Source of the DNA: Hahella sp. CCB-MM4
Lineage (GTDB): Bacteria > Pseudomonadota > Gammaproteobacteria > Pseudomonadales > Oleiphilaceae
Direction of reading: 5' to 3'
Length of the DNA stretch: 64,000 nucleotides
Assembly: GCF_002260525.1 (NCBI RefSeq)
Contig: NZ_MRYI01000017.1
Coordinates: 62,001 to 126,000, forward strand
In this document: in pieces, positions 1-9,543 of the stretch
Layout of the letters: each line of letters begins with the position of its first letter
Position numbering within the stretch: the stretch's first letter is position 1
Translations under genes and position numbers: made by a program
The notes under the pieces: model-generated
Told to the model about the DNA's origin: nothing
The model's database searches: none
Seen by the model: only the letters and a program-made list of their open reading frames with translations

Positions 1-307
1 GTAAGGCCAGGTAAAGAGTTTGATTTTGAATCCCTTTACCCGGCTCAAGAATATCCAGATTTACTTCGTAATCCGGGATGTTGACCGGCGTCCCGTCCGG
101 AAAAATACAACGGCAGCGATTAACGGCAAATTTACCGAGTTTCAGCAGCGCCGTATCGATCTCGAGTTCATCAAAGCCCCAAAAGAACATACTGAGAGGA
201 CGAACCCGTGCCTCCAGAAGACTTTCATGGTACCGGTCTTGCTGTTGAAAATGCTGCGGACGAAGGAACATTCCCTCCGTCCAGACCACTCTGTTTTCAA
301 AAGACAT
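1..307 (-). CDS. tssK: T6SS baseplate protein TssK, N-terminal part
   Basis: Partial gene running off the left edge; about 102 N-terminal residues are visible. TssK is the trimeric baseplate subunit of the type VI secretion system that joins the baseplate to the membrane complex. The N-terminus is typical of the family: a VVWTEGMFLRPQHFQQQD stretch near residues 7-24, then an FFWGFDELEID segment. It starts with ATG behind a GGGGAA-like ribosome site, 14 bases after the tssJ stop, so it is in one operon with tssJ. The identification is firm; nothing can be said about the missing C-terminus. Confidence 0.95.
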   Translation of the reverse strand, partial: MSFENRVVWTEGMFLRPQHFQQQDRYHESLLEARVRPLSMFFWGFDELEIDTALLKLGKFAVNRCRCIFPDGTPVNIPDYEVNLDILEPGKGIQNQTLYLAL

Positions 308-321
308 GCAATTTCCCCGGA

Positions 322-798
322 CTATTCATAGCGCATGCTGAGGCGGTCGATAAACATGCGAAACTTGTTTCCTGTATTGGCATCTATTGGCATGACAATT
401 TTGGTCGCAGCGTCTTCATAACGAATATATTCCGCCATAATCCCGATGTAGCGGGTACGATCATCCACTACAAGCGATTCGGTGCGCTCTTCACCGGGTG
501 TAAATTCCTTAAACTTGGTCGTAAAAATCAGATCACGTCCCAATACCGCATCCGGGTCCTGGTACAAGGCAATGAAGTCTTCCTGCTCAAACTGCCTTTC
601 ATTCTCCAGGGCATAAAAATTCAGGATAACGGGGGATGCACGTCCGTCCTCATCAGGATTGATATCGGTCGCAGTGGTGATATTCAGAGTGACCGTGGTG
701 TCACGACCAACCACACCTCCTACAGTAGAACAGCCCGCTATCAACACCATCAATATGCCTGAGATGATGGGAAAGATCGTTTGTTTAAGGCATTTCAT
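322..798 (-). CDS. tssJ: T6SS outer-membrane lipoprotein TssJ
   Basis: 158 residues. TssJ is the outer-membrane lipoprotein of the TssJLM membrane complex of type VI secretion. The N-terminus has a Lys residue, a hydrophobic core and the lipobox LIAG-Cys23, so the mature protein begins at the lipidated cysteine. The body (DTTVTLNITTATDINPDEDG, then a long Asp/Glu-rich beta fold ending in FRMFIDRLS) fits the transthyretin-like TssJ fold, and the length is normal. It lies between tagH and tssK on the same strand. The 250 bases before it hold no gene, only an imperfect GC-rich hairpin (about 951-977) that could attenuate read-through from tagH. Confidence 0.92.
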   Translation of the reverse strand: MKCLKQTIFPIISGILMVLIAGCSTVGGVVGRDTTVTLNITTATDINPDEDGRASPVILNFYALENERQFEQEDFIALYQDPDAVLGRDLIFTTKFKEFTPGEERTESLVVDDRTRYIGIMAEYIRYEDAATKIVMPIDANTGNKFRMFIDRLSMRYE

Positions 799-1048
799 GC
801 CGAATTTACCTCCACAAGAATTTCCAGGACCTCCGACCCGATAATGTCATATGCCACCAGGTGACATTGAATAACCATCTATAGCCTTTCGATCCTATTC
901 GTTTTCGTTAACCAATTTTCTGCCGAAACTTACAAATACTCTGCTTAAACGCCCTCCACCGCCGGCGAGGAGTGGGCATCAGATCTATGCGTAGAGTATA
1001 GAAACAGGTTTGCCGAAAAGCCTTATGAATATCATTATTGATAAGGCG

Positions 1049-2983
1049 TTATTTGCGGCGTTTTCCCTTCAATTCATTGAAACTCCTTTCATAATGTTCT
1101 GCGAAGGTTTCCCCGAACAGGTTCCTGAAGGTCTTTTCCGGATCTTCGCTCAGCTCTTCATAGTAGTCCTGATAGGCTTCCCAGTTCTTGCCTGAGCCGC
1201 CGAACAATGACTTACCGCGCTGCCTGGAAAAGCGTTTTTCCAGGCGCTCGGGATTGAAATTATTCATCAACTGATCATATGCACCACGTATTCCATTGAA
1301 CAGCGCAAGCTGGTGATCGGATATATCTGCAAAGGCTTCCGTGGTTGCATCAATTGCTGACAGGTATGCTTTACCCTGTTTGGCAAACAGATTCTCAATC
1401 GCATCATCCGGCGACAGAGAGAACTTCAGAGGGTTGTTTTCCGCAGCCTGAATCATCGTCAGATTCATACGAAATTCATTCTTGATTGTTTGCCGGGCTC
1501 TTAGCGCCTGCATCAATCCTTCAACACTCACCCGAACCACCTCTGCCACAATCGGTGTGAGCTGGCTTAACTGCTCCTTGCTCAACCCGGCCAAGCCAAG
1601 GGCCTGCGCCAGGTTCAAGGCCTGCTCCGGGGTCATTGCGGCTTGTTTGGCTGATGCCGTAGCCTTGGGGGACTCTTGAGGGGCAGACTTTTCCGCTGGA
1701 GCCTCTTTCTGGGACTTTTGAGGCTTACCAATCAGATCATCCAGGCCGGCTTCTGTTTTTGCCGGAGCCTCTTTTTTAGGCAACCCCTCTTTGGGCGGCT
1801 GCGCAACAACTTCTTCCTTAGGTTGAACTCCAGACATCGAGGCATCTTTCTGTTCCTGAAGCCAGGGACTTTTCCCGGGCACCGGCGTCTCGTCCGAGGG
1901 TATTTCCGCACCAAACTTGGACTCAAGAAGGCTATCGCTCAAAGGATCACGGGGAGGAATAGGCGCCGGCTTATCTTCATCTACCAACAGTTTGTCTTCG
2001 CCAGGCTGTGCCGGATTATCAAGTGATTGATCAAATGACTGTGCCGGCGTATCAAAAAAGCTATCAGACGTCGGCTTTGGCTCGGGGCTTGAAGACAACT
2101 CATGCTCAGGCGTATTCACCAGATCCAGCAAGGAGCCGGTTTCTTTGACCGAGGGCTTTTGCTTTTGAGGCGGCTCACTCTGCTTGAGCTGAACTTTCGG
2201 TTGAGGGACTTTCCCTGTAGGTGGCTGAGGACGGGAAGGTCGTTTTGGTGCTGCCGGCTGGATCAATGACTTATCCCAATCATCAGGAATAATGCCGGGA
2301 ACATCCATTCTGCCGCCACTCAACAGGCTTCCTTCCGGGAGTTCGCCTTCCGGAGCATCCTGAGCACCAATACCCGAATCAATTCCCAGCCCAAGATCCG
2401 CCATCGGATCTGATGCCCCTTTGCCGAGCGCAGCCAACGGGTCAAGCTCTTTGTCTCCGCTAATCAGACTGTCGTCCGCTCCGGCACTGTCAGGTATCAC
2501 CGGCTTAGGTTCAGGCGCAGCTTTTGGCTCATCCGGCTCCAGCCACTTATCCAGGTCGTCCAGGCCACCCGCAGAGTCTGCAGGTACACTCAGGGAATCA
2601 TATCCGCTCAGCGTGGCACTGACTGAAGTGGTATCGGCATCACCGGAAGCAGACGCAGCACCCGCATCAGTGACCACCTCCAGAACAAACGGCCCCATCA
2701 GGATCTGGTCACCATTGGACAAAGGCGTCGCCTGCCCTTTCACCAGCGCCTGACTAAGATTGTTCAGGAAAGTACCGTTGGTACTCTGATCAACGATCTC
2801 AAACTTCTGACCGGTGAATTGGATTTTTGCGTGTAGAGAAGATACGTAACGATTAACATCAGGCAAGGCAAACGTATTGGTTGCCGCCCGACCTATTGTC
2901 GCCCCTGACTCATCGACCGTCAGCATTTTGCCGGTCATTCCGCTCTCCGGGGGACATTGAACCACTTTCAATTTGATTTGCAT
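1049..2983 (-). CDS. tagH: T6SS FHA-domain scaffold protein TagH/Fha
   Basis: 644 residues. FHA proteins of type VI secretion bind phosphothreonine and take part in post-translational control of assembly, often with a PpkA/PppA kinase-phosphatase pair (not visible here). The N-terminal FHA domain (about 5-95) shows the fold signature: GRAATNTF at 31-38, SSLHAK at 48-53 and STNGTFLN at 67-74. A long Pro/Ser/Glu-rich linker of low complexity follows (about 110-430). The C-terminal 190 residues (ALNLAQALGL to FAEHYERSFNELKGKRRK) match the conserved T6SS-FHA tail. It is the first gene visible of the leftward tagH-tssJ-tssK run and probably heads this operon, because the next upstream gene diverges. 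Confidence 0.9.
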   Translation of the reverse strand: MQIKLKVVQCPPESGMTGKMLTVDESGATIGRAATNTFALPDVNRYVSSLHAKIQFTGQKFEIVDQSTNGTFLNNLSQALVKGQATPLSNGDQILMGPFVLEVVTDAGAASASGDADTTSVSATLSGYDSLSVPADSAGGLDDLDKWLEPDEPKAAPEPKPVIPDSAGADDSLISGDKELDPLAALGKGASDPMADLGLGIDSGIGAQDAPEGELPEGSLLSGGRMDVPGIIPDDWDKSLIQPAAPKRPSRPQPPTGKVPQPKVQLKQSEPPQKQKPSVKETGSLLDLVNTPEHELSSSPEPKPTSDSFFDTPAQSFDQSLDNPAQPGEDKLLVDEDKPAPIPPRDPLSDSLLESKFGAEIPSDETPVPGKSPWLQEQKDASMSGVQPKEEVVAQPPKEGLPKKEAPAKTEAGLDDLIGKPQKSQKEAPAEKSAPQESPKATASAKQAAMTPEQALNLAQALGLAGLSKEQLSQLTPIVAEVVRVSVEGLMQALRARQTIKNEFRMNLTMIQAAENNPLKFSLSPDDAIENLFAKQGKAYLSAIDATTEAFADISDHQLALFNGIRGAYDQLMNNFNPERLEKRFSRQRGKSLFGGSGKNWEAYQDYYEELSEDPEKTFRNLFGETFAEHYERSFNELKGKRRK

Positions 2984-3522
2984 GATATTTCTTGCACGAC
3001 GATGCAGCTGTAGGAAAAGAAACTTCAGTTAGATTAACGAATTATCTGAACCAGTTAAAGTTTAGTTAACACTCTCGGGCCACCTGGACAACAGACAGCC
3101 TGACTTGGGAACCCATTTCATTTAAGTCTGATAAGCTTAGTTCTTTTATGCGATTTATGCCTTTCAAATTTGCCATTCATACTCATATTTTCTTCATCAG
3201 CACAATTCCAGTCGCCAAATAAAACGAATACTTCGATTATCAGGCAAGTTCCAAAAAAAACATTACACTTGTTATAACGGTCTGATTGGCAGGTATAAAA
3301 CCCAGCAAGTGACATTTTGTCACCAGAAAGAGCCACTTGATAAACGAAATGTTGCTCGTAGTTGGCAATAACCTACCCGATAAGACCCCATACATTTGGT
3401 AATGCGATTTTTTGGCAAAATTAACCTCTGCTTTTTTCGGTTAACTGGAGGAAACAGAGCCAGGACCAGGAGAGCCCCCTACTGCCGGCAGTAGGAGCAC
3501 TTTGGCTTGGCAGGGATATCCA
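2984..3522. other. Intergenic region between divergent tagH and the TPR response regulator
   Basis: Divergent promoter region of about 540 bases, AT-richer than the flanks. It must carry the tagH promoter on the minus strand and the promoter for the response regulator on the plus strand. I see no convincing gene; a 72-codon open frame on the minus strand (3118-3336) lacks a ribosome site and any recognisable composition. Confidence 0.5.
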
Positions 3523-5154
3523 ATGAGCAATCTTTTTAAAACCTACCAAAAAAAGAAGTTCCTGATCGCTGATGACTTCGATAATTTCATTTTCTCCATG
3601 AAGCAAATGCTCAGACGTATGGGGGCGGAACATATTGATAGTGCAAGAAACGGGAAAGAAGCTATCCAGAAGTGTATCAGTACCCACTTCGACGTGGTGT
3701 TCTGTGACTACAATATGGGCGACAACAAGAATGGGCAGCAGGTACTGGAAGAACTCAGGTACCGGAAGCTGCTGAAGAACACGGATATTTTCTTCCTGGT
3801 CAGTGCAGAAACCGCCAAGGAAATGGTGATGGGGGCTCTGGAATATCAACCAGACGGTTACATTACCAAACCCATCACCCAGTCCTTGCTGCAAAATCGT
3901 TTGGACAGATTGGTTGAACAGAAAGAAGCACTGCAGGATGTCTATCGGGCTATCGACCAGGAGGATTACACCAAAGCCATCAGCCTGTGTAACCAGCATC
4001 TGCAAAGCAACAGCAAATATCGCGCTCTGATATTGAAAATTCAGGCCAACCTCTACTTCATCAGCGGAGATTATGTCCACGCCAAAAAATTATATGAAGA
4101 CATCATCAATAAGCGCCCTCTGGACTGGGCCCGGCTAGGTCTGGGAAAAGTACTCCTGGAAGAAGGGAATCCGCGTGAAGCCTGCGAAATGTTTGAGTTT
4201 CTGATTCAGGAACAGCCTGAGATGACAGAAGCCTATGACTGGCTGGCCAAAGCCCAGAAGCAACTTGGGAAAACCCAGCAGGCGCAGACAACACTGGAAA
4301 CAGCGGTATCCATTTCCCCAAGAGCTCTGCTAAGACAGAAGGAACTGGCACAAATCAGCCATGCCAATCATGACCTTGCCACTGCCACCAAGGCTTATCG
4401 ACATTCCAGCAAACTCAGCGAGAACTCCTGCTACGAAACGGCAAACCTGCACTTGGAATATGCAAGATGCCTTTCTGACTATGCCCAGGGCGATTTATCA
4501 CCAGAAGGACAGAAGCTGGCAGATGAGGCCAGCCGTGCACTGAGCAAAATCAGGGAGAAATATAAGGACGAAGATCAAGTACAACTACAGTCCCGACTGG
4601 TAGAAGCCAGGGTGCTGGCCGGTCAGAACAAAGATAACGATAGCAAGAAAGTGCTGCAGGCGGCTCAAAAACTCTATGAAAACATGGAGAGCTCAGCCCC
4701 TGATCTGACACTGGAACTTGCTGAGACACTATATGCATTGGACGATTCCGAGCAAGCGGGAAAACTCCTTGAAAAGCTGGCTGAAGAAAATCCGGACAAT
4801 AATCAGCTACTGCACAAGATAGAAGAACTCCGGGATGAACCCGTCAGTCTCAAGCAGCGTATCAAGGCACGGGAACTCAACCGGGAAGGTATCCAGCAGT
4901 ATGAGAAAGGTGACTTTGCGGCCGCTCTGGATGCATTTCGCGATGCCATGGAAATCACTCCGTTGCATGTCGGTTTGAACCTGAACCTGTTACAGACCAT
5001 TATTAAACTCAATAGTAAAAATATGAGCCAGGATCCTGAGATCGGCAGATTACTGAAAATGTGTTTTGAACGCCTGTCCGCCCTGACGCCGGATCATCGC
5101 CAGTATAAGCGATACCAGCATCTACTTGAGCGGTACAAAGCCAAGGCCGGCTGA
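3523..5154 (+). CDS. Response regulator with C-terminal TPR repeats (VieB-like)
   Basis: 543 residues from the ATG at 3523, which has an AGGG ribosome site seven bases upstream; an in-frame TTG at 3502 is the longer alternative. The N-terminal receiver (about 10-125) has the acidic pair D17/D18, phospho-acceptor D62 (CDYNMG), S94 and K116 (ITKP). The rest is helical tetratricopeptide repeats, with no DNA-binding or enzymatic output domain. This architecture resembles VieB of Vibrio cholerae, where phosphorylation tunes protein-protein binding. The adjacent small kinase gene downstream, in the same direction, is the obvious partner. The output target is unknown; it need not relate to the divergent T6SS genes. 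Confidence 0.85.
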   Translation: MSNLFKTYQKKKFLIADDFDNFIFSMKQMLRRMGAEHIDSARNGKEAIQKCISTHFDVVFCDYNMGDNKNGQQVLEELRYRKLLKNTDIFFLVSAETAKEMVMGALEYQPDGYITKPITQSLLQNRLDRLVEQKEALQDVYRAIDQEDYTKAISLCNQHLQSNSKYRALILKIQANLYFISGDYVHAKKLYEDIINKRPLDWARLGLGKVLLEEGNPREACEMFEFLIQEQPEMTEAYDWLAKAQKQLGKTQQAQTTLETAVSISPRALLRQKELAQISHANHDLATATKAYRHSSKLSENSCYETANLHLEYARCLSDYAQGDLSPEGQKLADEASRALSKIREKYKDEDQVQLQSRLVEARVLAGQNKDNDSKKVLQAAQKLYENMESSAPDLTLELAETLYALDDSEQAGKLLEKLAEENPDNNQLLHKIEELRDEPVSLKQRIKARELNREGIQQYEKGDFAAALDAFRDAMEITPLHVGLNLNLLQTIIKLNSKNMSQDPEIGRLLKMCFERLSALTPDHRQYKRYQHLLERYKAKAG

Positions 5155-5256
5155 TGTTTCATTTAATGCGAATAGTGAGTTTGAGCTAGAAATGAAACAT
5201 CAACAACACCTGTAAACTTGGACCTGTAGTCAACCCTGTAAACAAGTGGTCAAAAT

Positions 5257-5949
5257 ATGTCAGACAACTCAAATCCCCTCGATTTCAATTTCATCATGGC
5301 TTCCAGCGTCCATGACATGAAAAACTCATTAAGCATGCTGCTGCATTCGCTTGATGAGGTCAGCCAGGAGGTCAACGAACTCCAATTGCCCGTCGCCGAC
5401 AGGATGGCCACACTTCAATATGAAGCTGCCCGTGTTAACAATGACCTGGTCCAATTGCTCAGCCTTTATAAGCTGGAGAATGAAGCTCTACGCCCTCATA
5501 TAGACGAGCATTTTCTGAGAGATTTTCTGGAAGAGCACATTGCTCGATATCATCCTTTATTCAAAGTGAAGGATATGCGCTGTGAGCTGGTATGTGATGA
5601 GACACTTAGCGGCTATTTTGACCGGGATCTCATCAGTGGGGTCATCAATAACACTTTGGCCAATGCCATTCGCTACAGCCATGACGCCATTCGCGTTTCA
5701 GCATTCAAGGAAGAAGACGGACTCAGCATCATGATCGAAGATGACGGCGCCGGTTTTCCAACCGTCATGCTGGAGCAGCCCGGAAAATTGACAGAAGGGG
5801 TTAATTTCGAATCCGGCAGTACTCACTTGGGTCTTTATTTTGCCCATCGCATTGCCACCCTGCATACACAGAATGGTAAGACAGGAACCATCAAACTCAG
5901 TAATGACAGTAAACTTGGAGGCGGCACCTTTAAACTCTATCTGCCATAG
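5257..5949 (+). CDS. Small soluble sensor histidine kinase
   Basis: 230 residues, no membrane segment and no separate sensor domain. The phospho-acceptor motif is HDMKNSL with H19, almost at the N-terminus. A dimerisation helix follows, then an HATPase domain with N-box NNTLANAIRYS, G1 box EDDGAGFP and a GLYFAHRIATLH segment. It lies 102 bases after the TPR response regulator in the same direction, suggesting a cytoplasmic two-component pair. The lack of an input domain implies control by a partner protein or by the TPR regulator itself. Confidence 0.82.
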   Translation: MSDNSNPLDFNFIMASSVHDMKNSLSMLLHSLDEVSQEVNELQLPVADRMATLQYEAARVNNDLVQLLSLYKLENEALRPHIDEHFLRDFLEEHIARYHPLFKVKDMRCELVCDETLSGYFDRDLISGVINNTLANAIRYSHDAIRVSAFKEEDGLSIMIEDDGAGFPTVMLEQPGKLTEGVNFESGSTHLGLYFAHRIATLHTQNGKTGTIKLSNDSKLGGGTFKLYLP

Positions 5950-6087
5950 AGCTGCCTGTATCGACCAAGAGGCAAGTCCGACACAGGCTCATTTAGAGAG
6001 GTGCTTCTTCAGCAGAATTTTTCAGGGGAGGCTCCTCCTCCCCTCCGCACATTTCTACGCGCTACTTCTCACCGCAACCTTTCCTCG

Positions 6088-6735
6088 CTATCTGTGCGAG
6101 AACTCCGTCAATCGATTCAGCCAGAGCCTCAGATCGGGCGCAATATCCGTTAGCAGATCAGGATCGGAGATTTCCACCATTTTCACGTGACCATAGAGAG
6201 TTGCGTCAGCATAAGTGGGCTGATCTCCAAAAATAAATGCCTGTTTACTCAGCGTTTCCAGCGTGGGACGCAGAAGGCTGCGGGCCTTGCTGACCAGCTC
6301 ACCGCTTTGCCTGGCCCATTGGTCCACACATCCCTCGCCAAATTTACGTTCTTTGATGAAGGAGAAAAACGCTTTTTCAGAGGCAGTTTTGAATCGATTT
6401 CGAATTCCTGGGGAGGCCAGCCGGAACAGCACATCTTCCAACGCCGAGTCACACCAGTCAGCGTATGCCCAGATCGGCCCCTGCCAGGGAGAAGGCGTCA
6501 GTCTTTCGGCGTTGTCACCCGACAACAGGGATTTGCAGATCACTCTGGAGTCCTTGAGTACCGTTCCGTCATCCATTAACAGCACCGGCACCTGGATGTA
6601 ACCGCCAGTCAGGTTAATCAGCTTACTGCGATCGAGAAAAGGCACTTCTTCAATGTCGTACCGCAGATTCAACAGGTCCAGAACCATCTGAACCTTTCTG
6701 GCATAGCAACTGTAATCAAAACGATAGAGCTTCAT
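6088..6735 (-). CDS. Glutathione S-transferase family protein
   Basis: 215 residues. The N-terminal thioredoxin-fold domain begins MKLYRFDYSCYARKVQMVLDL and contains the cis-proline segment YIQVPVL and a DGTVLKDSRVI substrate-binding stretch. The C-terminal domain is all-helical and ends with the FGDQPTYADATLYGHV motif of the GST fold. Start ATG has a GGAGGT ribosome site. The first-helix motif SCYARK (Cys at the catalytic end) suggests thiol-transfer or glutathione-lyase chemistry rather than classical conjugation. The gene stands alone between convergent and tandem neighbours; its substrate cannot be inferred. Confidence 0.85.
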   Translation of the reverse strand: MKLYRFDYSCYARKVQMVLDLLNLRYDIEEVPFLDRSKLINLTGGYIQVPVLLMDDGTVLKDSRVICKSLLSGDNAERLTPSPWQGPIWAYADWCDSALEDVLFRLASPGIRNRFKTASEKAFFSFIKERKFGEGCVDQWARQSGELVSKARSLLRPTLETLSKQAFIFGDQPTYADATLYGHVKMVEISDPDLLTDIAPDLRLWLNRLTEFSHR

Positions 6736-6825
6736 TCAGACCTCCTCCAATTTGCGTTAGGTTATGACCTCCTGCGTTAGTTAAAGAGCTCCTCTATGCG
6801 CTGAAATGCCCGAATACCACCAAAT

Positions 6826-7602
6826 CTAATTCAGGCAACACTTCTTGTATTTTTTGCCGCTCCCACAAGGGCACGCATCGTTACGTCCGATTTTGGGTTC
6901 CTGGCGTACTTGAGGGTCACTGTGATAATAAACGGCCAATCCGTTTCCGGCCTTCATGTAGGCCGTCAGGTATTCGTTAAATACTTCGTAGCTGTCTCTG
7001 AGCTGTTGGCGAAAATCATCCACTTCTGCGGCTGAATCTTTTTCAAGCACCTCAAGTGCCGCATCAACATCCACCATGATTTTGAACAGGCCGATGACAT
7101 CATCAAGATCGTGAGAGAGTTTCTCGTAGGATACCGGATCCCGGTGATACGCCTGAGACAAGGCGTCCATCCACTGTGATTCCAGCCACTCATCCGCCAG
7201 AAGCGCTCCTTCACACCATTGTTCAAAACTCCGGCGCTCTTCTGCATCCCAGCTGAATTCATAGTCCTCAGGCAGTCGATAAGCACCTTCTGCTACCAGC
7301 TCCCTGATCGAAACATACAAGTCTTCAAGTTGCTGATCCAGCCCTTGTTGCGCCAGATCCTCGTCAATAAATTCCTCACCCAGCACCACCTGCAACCAGT
7401 CAGAAGTCTGGACGTCCTGTGGACAGCAGGCCACAGCAAACAGAAAGCCCTCTGTTTGAGAAAGATTAAGAGTGTTATGGGCTCTATCCGGATGCCCCAG
7501 GTATGTTTTCAATGCCTTTCGATCAACAGCCTGATATACCTGCCCCTCAATATCTCCAGAACTCTGTGTTTGCGGTGCCTCTGTTGTAGATTTCACTTCC
7601 AT
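6826..7602 (-). CDS. UPF0149 family protein with C-terminal SEC-C zinc motif
   Basis: 258 residues. The middle contains the UPF0149/YecA-YgfB-type helical domain (acidic; [11 protein letters not shown] near the N-terminus, then [26 protein letters not shown]). The C-terminus [20 protein letters not shown] is a complete SEC-C motif of the type that ends SecA and binds zinc (CxCx8CC). Members of this combination are common in gammaproteobacteria and are poorly understood; association with ribosomes or SecA has been proposed for SEC-C proteins. It is a single gene with no operon partner here. Confidence 0.85.
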   Translation of the reverse strand: MEVKSTTEAPQTQSSGDIEGQVYQAVDRKALKTYLGHPDRAHNTLNLSQTEGFLFAVACCPQDVQTSDWLQVVLGEEFIDEDLAQQGLDQQLEDLYVSIRELVAEGAYRLPEDYEFSWDAEERRSFEQWCEGALLADEWLESQWMDALSQAYHRDPVSYEKLSHDLDDVIGLFKIMVDVDAALEVLEKDSAAEVDDFRQQLRDSYEVFNEYLTAYMKAGNGLAVYYHSDPQVRQEPKIGRNDACPCGSGKKYKKCCLN

Positions 7603-8061
7603 ACAACATATCCCGCGATAAATTGATATTACCTATATAGTAGTCTCCGCAACCCTCGGAATCGATAGCAAACCCCACTATTTAACAGCATTTAATGATG
7701 CAAATAGGTCAAGTTGCGACTGAATCCGCTTTAGGGGTCATAGAGCTGCTTAATATTTAGACTAATTGCCTATTAGTTATTCTCCGGGACTCCACTAGTC
7801 TGTGATGTTGTGAGTAGAAGGAGCTGGAGGCCTCTCATCTAACGGAAGGTTTCTAAGAAAATTAAAGTTTCTAAAAAATAAAAGTCGCGCAAGTCTCACG
7901 GATCGAGCAAGAAGGATCAGGCGAGATTTGGCGGTAACTCCTCAAATACCCGAAATTCAGGAACCTCTGAAGAGTTCTTCCGCATTGGTGAAATATCCGG
8001 CTGTTGTGAAGAACTGTTTTTGAGATTCCCTTAACTAAAAACAAGAAAGAGGGTCGCACCA
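7603..8061. other. Intergenic region upstream of the substrate-binding protein
   Basis: About 460 bases, AT-rich, between the divergent UPF0149 gene and the plus-strand binding protein. It should hold promoters for both. I see no RNA gene, repeat or credible reading frame. Confidence 0.45.
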
Positions 8062-9315
8062 ATGCGCTGGTTTCATTCAAGCCTGGCAGTCTTTTGCCTG
8101 ATATTCTGTGGCGAAGTCATCGCCGCCACACCCGTCAAGATAGGTCTTAATTACCCACAAACAGGTCGCTACCAGGAACAGGGGCTGGCCCAGAGACGCG
8201 CAGCTTTCATGGCGGTGGATGAAATCAACGCCAGCGGGGGAATCTTGGGGCACCCGGTTGAGTTGATCATCAAAAATACCGGCTCAAAACCGGACCGCTC
8301 AGAACGTAATGTTTCCGAAATGATTGACCGCGAAGACGTCGTCGCAGTTTTTGGTGGCTCCTCCAGCGCTGTCGCTATTGCAGGAGGTAAGGCTGCCAAA
8401 GCCCGGGATCGCATCTATTTCGGCACTCTGACTTACTCCAACGCCACCACGGGTACTGAAGGCCATAGCCACATGTTCAGGGAGAGCTACAATGCCTGGA
8501 TGGGTGCCAAGGTCCTGTCCAAGTACCTCAAAGCCAATTATGCCGGCAAGAAGTATTTTTTTATTACAGCTGACTACACCTGGGGTTGGAGTACGGAGAA
8601 ATCCATCAGAATATTCAGCGATACCATGGACAAGGGGCAACATCCGGGCGTCATGACCCCCTTCCCCACCGCACTACAAAAGGATTTTGCCGGCGCACTG
8701 GAACAGGCGGACAAAAGCGGAGCTGAAATACTGGTTCTCGTATTGTTTGGCGATGACATGGTTCGGGCACTGGAAATGGCCACCAATATGGGAATCAAGG
8801 AAAAAATGGCCGTTGTGGTTCCCAACCTGACACTTGGCATGGCCAAAGCAGCCGGACCGGCGATTATGGAAGGCGTGGTGGGCGCAGCTCCATGGACCTG
8901 GGAGGTCCCCTATATTTATAACTTTGCCAAGGGCAAAGAGTTCGTGGAAAAGTTCTCCGAACTATACGGGTTACGACCCTCATCTTCAGCGGCTTCGGCA
9001 TACAGTATCCTGATGCAGTATCGGGATGCCGTGGAAAGGGCCAAGTCCTTCAAGACTTCCGATGTCATCAAAGCACTGGAAAACCATCACTACACCTTAC
9101 TAAAGGACGAACAGTTCTGGCGACCATTCGATCATCAGAATATCCAGACGGTGTACGCCGTGCGCTGCAAAAACCGCGCTGCCGTATTGGCCGATCCTTA
9201 CAACGATGATTACTTTGAAATTATCGATAGTATGACGGGCAGTGAAGCCGCCCATACCCAGGAAGAGTGGCTGGCGGACAGACGGGCAGCAGGAAAACCG
9301 GACAAACTATTGTAA
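8062..9315 (+). CDS. Periplasmic binding protein, branched-chain amino acid/amide type (no permease nearby)
   Basis: 417 residues. A signal peptide (MRWFHSSLAVFCLIFCGEVIAA) precedes a type I periplasmic-binding fold (Peripla_BP_6/LivK-AmiC group): VKIGLNYPQTGRYQEQG, MAVDEINASGGILG, then VVAVFGGSSSAVA and an ITADYTWGWS segment. No permease or ATPase gene follows; the next gene, 228 bases downstream in the same direction, is a MalT-like regulator. In this setting the protein may act as a ligand receptor rather than a transporter part, or may feed a transporter encoded elsewhere. Ligand unknown; candidates are amides, urea-like compounds or branched amino acids. Confidence 0.85.
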   Translation: MRWFHSSLAVFCLIFCGEVIAATPVKIGLNYPQTGRYQEQGLAQRRAAFMAVDEINASGGILGHPVELIIKNTGSKPDRSERNVSEMIDREDVVAVFGGSSSAVAIAGGKAAKARDRIYFGTLTYSNATTGTEGHSHMFRESYNAWMGAKVLSKYLKANYAGKKYFFITADYTWGWSTEKSIRIFSDTMDKGQHPGVMTPFPTALQKDFAGALEQADKSGAEILVLVLFGDDMVRALEMATNMGIKEKMAVVVPNLTLGMAKAAGPAIMEGVVGAAPWTWEVPYIYNFAKGKEFVEKFSELYGLRPSSSAASAYSILMQYRDAVERAKSFKTSDVIKALENHHYTLLKDEQFWRPFDHQNIQTVYAVRCKNRAAVLADPYNDDYFEIIDSMTGSEAAHTQEEWLADRRAAGKPDKLL

Positions 9316-9543
9316 ACCACATCCTCTGATACGCATAAATAGCTGCTATCCTTAACAGCGCCTGTTACACAGGCGCTGCGTCTACTTCCTGCCACCCGCC
9401 CTACTCCCCGAAAATGTACTCTACGCCAGGGGACTACTCCCCCATGGCGGAGGTTTTCAGCATCACCCGCCGTTATCTATCCTCCTGATCAAAGATAAAA
9501 ATAAAAATCGGCAGAGAGCCTAAACAGCTCCTTTGGACCTGAC

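Noticed and set aside
3118-3336. 72-codon open frame on the minus strand between tagH and the response regulator
   Set aside because: No ribosome site, odd composition, overlaps the expected divergent promoters.
6025-6043. GGGGAGG/CCTCCCC hairpin between the small kinase and the GST-like gene
   Set aside because: No T-run in either direction; could be a weak terminator but evidence is too slight for a feature.
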